NCBI RefSeq assembly: GCF_002025255.2 | Contig: NZ_CP054589.1 | Coordinates: forward strand, 124,001-188,000 | Length of the DNA: 64,000 nucleotides | Direction: 5' to 3' | Origin: Halolamina sp. CBA1230 | GTDB taxonomy: Archaea; Halobacteriota; Halobacteria; Halobacteriales; Haloferacaceae | Shown here: positions 62,493 through 64,000 of the stretch, in pieces | How the letters are laid out: every line of letters begins with the position of its first letter | Numbering within the stretch: position 1 is the stretch's first letter | Made by a program: the position numbers and the translations under genes | The notes under the pieces: generated by a model | Seen by the model: the letters and a program-made list of their open reading frames with translations, nothing else | The model's database searches: none | Told to the model about the DNA's origin: nothing

Positions 62493-62921
62493 ATGACGCT
62501 TTGGACGAGAGAGTTTAGCATGGGTAAGACGGTTTCCCGCTTCCCGCGTCCGTCGGCCAGTAGCGTCGAACGTTCCCTTGCGGTTCTCTTGGTGGGGTTG
62601 CTCGGAGTATACGCTCTTGGGACACTTATGAGAGACATTATACCAGCACTCAACATGGCAGGCGTGGTTGCAGTTCATTTCGCGGTCGTGGTCGCAGGCG
62701 TCTTCCCTATCGCTGTGCTTGGACACGCTCTGTATAGCCGATTCCGTACTGGGACTGCCAAGCCACGTCGTATCGAAATCTTCAGCTCACTCGTCGCGCT
62801 CAGTTGCTTGGGTACTGCGCTCTGGCTCACAATTGATTCGACCTCCAGTCTCAGCACCCCGCTGTTAGGGATTTCGTATAGTGCATTACTCGTTCTCGCG
62901 GGTCTCGTGACTGTCCGATAA
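62493..62921 (+). CDS. Passenger membrane protein inside the IS
   Basis: 142 residues from ATG 62493; the frame is open further upstream to about 62433 but only with a TTG start. Four hydrophobic helices are seen (LAVLLVGLLGVYALGTLM; AGVVAVHFAVVVAGVFPIAV; SLVALSCLGTALWLTIDS; LLGISYSALLVLAGLVTV). It is not a transposition protein by appearance. It lies between the left terminal repeat and the transposase gene, convergent with it. Confidence 0.6.
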   Translation: MTLWTREFSMGKTVSRFPRPSASSVERSLAVLLVGLLGVYALGTLMRDIIPALNMAGVVAVHFAVVVAGVFPIAVLGHALYSRFRTGTAKPRRIEIFSSLVALSCLGTALWLTIDSTSSLSTPLLGISYSALLVLAGLVTVR

Positions 62922-62961
62922 TAGTCTGGACTGAACAGTGTGTGGAAACTATCTTGACCGG

Positions 62962-63783
62962 TCAGAGTGATCGGTCAAGATTGTGAATGAGACAGGCGAT
63001 GGTGAGCTCACGGAATTGCTTCCACCATCGTCGTGAGCGGACGAACGCACCGTACTTCCGCTTGAGTGTTGAATTGACGGTTTCGGATTGACTTCGTTGG
63101 CCGTAGAGATTAGCCTCTAAGCGTGCGTTCCATGCCTTGTGGAGCGATGTAAACTCACGGTGCTTAATCAGTGGACGAACGTCGTGTTGACGGGCAAGTC
63201 GTCTGATTTTCTGGTCGTCGTACCCTTTGTCACCGAGCAGGACGTCAATATGCTCGAGATTGCGCTTGATCAACGACGGAGCAATCTGGCTATCGTGTTT
63301 TCGTGTCGTCGTCACGTGTAAATCGATAATTGCGTTCACCCTCGTATCGGCCAGTAGAGTCACTTTGAGTTGCTGAATCGTGAGTTCGGCTCGTTTCGTG
63401 TAGTGTTTCGAGGCGTGACTACGATCGAATCCTGACGCATCGACTCCAACGACGCCACTTGTCGGAAGTAGCGTCGCTGAGAGGGTCAATAAGACACGCC
63501 ATACGGCCATATCAAGCCGATTGAACGCTTTACAGAGCGTTGATGGCGTGGGAAGTTCGACTAAGCCAAGAACACGACGGATGCGTGGCATCTCGATCAA
63601 CTCGTCAAGCAGGCCACGATAGGTCGTATTCTTCCGAACTTTGAGGCACAGCAGAACAACGTGCTGTGGGAGTGTATAACGATGTTTGGAGAATTTTGAA
63701 GAGTATCGAGAAACCGCTCGGCGTGCCAGATTGATCGCCTTCTCTGTAAATCGGAGTAACTGTGACTTTGGGAGGGTGCTCAT
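62962..63783 (-). CDS. IS5-family transposase
   Basis: 273 residues. DDE residues: Asp in VVGVDASGFDRSH, Asp in VLLGDKGYDDQK, Glu in RSQSETVNSTLKRKYG. The N-terminal helical part (HRYTLPQHVVLLCLKVRKNT) is typical of haloarchaeal IS5-type proteins. The frame is complete. Its start is 36 bases from the right terminal repeat. Confidence 0.9.
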   Translation of the reverse strand: MSTLPKSQLLRFTEKAINLARRAVSRYSSKFSKHRYTLPQHVVLLCLKVRKNTTYRGLLDELIEMPRIRRVLGLVELPTPSTLCKAFNRLDMAVWRVLLTLSATLLPTSGVVGVDASGFDRSHASKHYTKRAELTIQQLKVTLLADTRVNAIIDLHVTTTRKHDSQIAPSLIKRNLEHIDVLLGDKGYDDQKIRRLARQHDVRPLIKHREFTSLHKAWNARLEANLYGQRSQSETVNSTLKRKYGAFVRSRRWWKQFRELTIACLIHNLDRSL

Positions 63784-63843
63784 CTCGTCGAATTACAGGA
63801 CGAACCTGTAACTCTCTGAGGATTTCAACAGAGCCGAGGATGT

Positions 63844-64000
63844 CAAAGGATTCTCAGAGCCTCCCTGCTCACCAATAGTTGCGTTTCTACCGGGTAATCA
63901 CGGTGTTCAAGACGGCATCCGTAGCAGGAGAATGTGTCGGGAAAACAGCGGCCCTCATTTTTTGCTGGATCCCGGGCCGGCCCAAGCCCCACCGCCCCGC
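63844..64000. other. Right edge with a third copy of the spacer tract
   Basis: No gene. From about 63955 the text CATTTTTTGCTGG ... GGCCCAAGCCCCACCGCCCC follows the start of the tracts at 40950 and 61075, which stand after the OB-fold genes. A third spacer copy, perhaps with another TFB, may continue outside the window. Confidence 0.4.

Larger units (their letters stand above)
62386..63835. mobile_element. IS5-type element with a passenger gene, 1450 bp
   Basis: Perfect 17-bp terminal inverted repeats, GGCTCTGTTGAAATCCT at 62386-62402 and its complement at 63819-63835. They are bordered by an 8-bp target duplication GAGGATGT (62378-62385 and 63836-63843). Inside are a leftward transposase gene (62962-63783) and a rightward membrane-protein gene. 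The clean duplication shows that this unit, or an ancestor with these ends, transposed into this site. Confidence 0.85.

Noticed and set aside
1-64000. tRNA, rRNA or CRISPR arrays
   Set aside because: No tRNA arm pattern such as GGTTCRAATCC, no rRNA-like block and no regularly spaced repeats of 25-40 bases were noticed.
1-64000. Orc1/Cdc6 or RepH replication initiator
   Set aside because: No protein with these features was seen; the replication gene is either outside the window or of another type.

Overview
The window comes from a haloarchaeon (class Halobacteria). The GC content is high and the proteins are strongly acidic. Many genes begin within 25-35 bases of a TATA-like box with no Shine-Dalgarno site. 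There are several TFB (archaeal TFIIB) genes, Tat-type lipoproteins with an RR...LAGC signal, and families seen only in haloarchaea. It looks like part of a megaplasmid or integrated conjugative element: partition genes, a tyrosine recombinase, a type IV secretion-like operon, its own primases, toxin-antitoxin pairs, insertion sequences and many duplicated or broken genes. I saw no rRNA, tRNA, CRISPR array, Orc1/Cdc6, RepH or relaxase gene.

Layout. 0-3.4 kb: edge of an HTH gene, an AACGAA repeat array, parA and a ParB-like partner, an antitoxin with a broken PIN toxin, and a DUF5789-type gene. 3.6-8.0 kb: an SLC13/RCK-type transporter, a membrane protein, IS debris and a 47-residue zinc ribbon. 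8.2-9.9 kb: an IS4-type transposase. 10.4-13.7 kb: HTH, unknown gene and integrase in one operon, then a Fic/Doc-like gene. 14.2-29.6 kb: a long conjugation-like operon encoding a VirB2-like small membrane protein, exported proteins, a VirB6-like protein, a VirB3/VirB4-N-like protein, the VirB4 ATPase, and a VirD4/TraG-like coupling ATPase with a possible nuclease tail. It continues with a PriS-like primase, a TnpB insertion and a PriL-like iron-sulfur subunit. 29.8-36.3 kb: an EamA transporter, small accessory genes and regulator/PIN pairs.

The right half is built from repeated modules. Module 1 (RHH antitoxin, PIN toxin, lipoprotein serpin, structured GC-rich leader, OB-fold protein, TFB) occurs at 36.3-41.2 kb and again at 57.0-62.3 kb. 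In the first copy a three-gene QueC/QatC-like operon, probably defence-related, sits between the OB-fold gene and a truncated TFB. Module 2 (146-residue protein, a TTAACCAACA dyad, a 96-residue protein, an eight-cysteine zinc protein, an HTH protein) is intact or nearly so at 31.5-34.0 kb. It is scattered as truncated pieces at 49.5, 51.0, 53.6-54.3 and 55.9 kb. Between these lie a lactate locus (LctP, LutC-like, LutB/LutA-like fusion), a PemK/MazF pair, a full TFB with small HTH genes, and a sodium/calcium exchanger. A 1450-bp IS5-type element with a passenger gene closes the window.

How it fits together. The par genes would segregate the replicon. The integrase and the secretion operon would move it, and the PriS/PriL pair would prime its DNA after transfer or during replication. 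TA pairs and the QatC-like operon would stabilise or defend it. Plasmid TFBs would give it its own promoter selection. The strongest new signals are the coupling protein's nuclease-like tail, the plasmid primase pair, the reduced Qat-like operon, a hairpin-rich leader whose stems are kept with different sequences in two copies, and a four-times repeated long-spaced dyad. All assignments rest on reading motifs and context; no database search was run.
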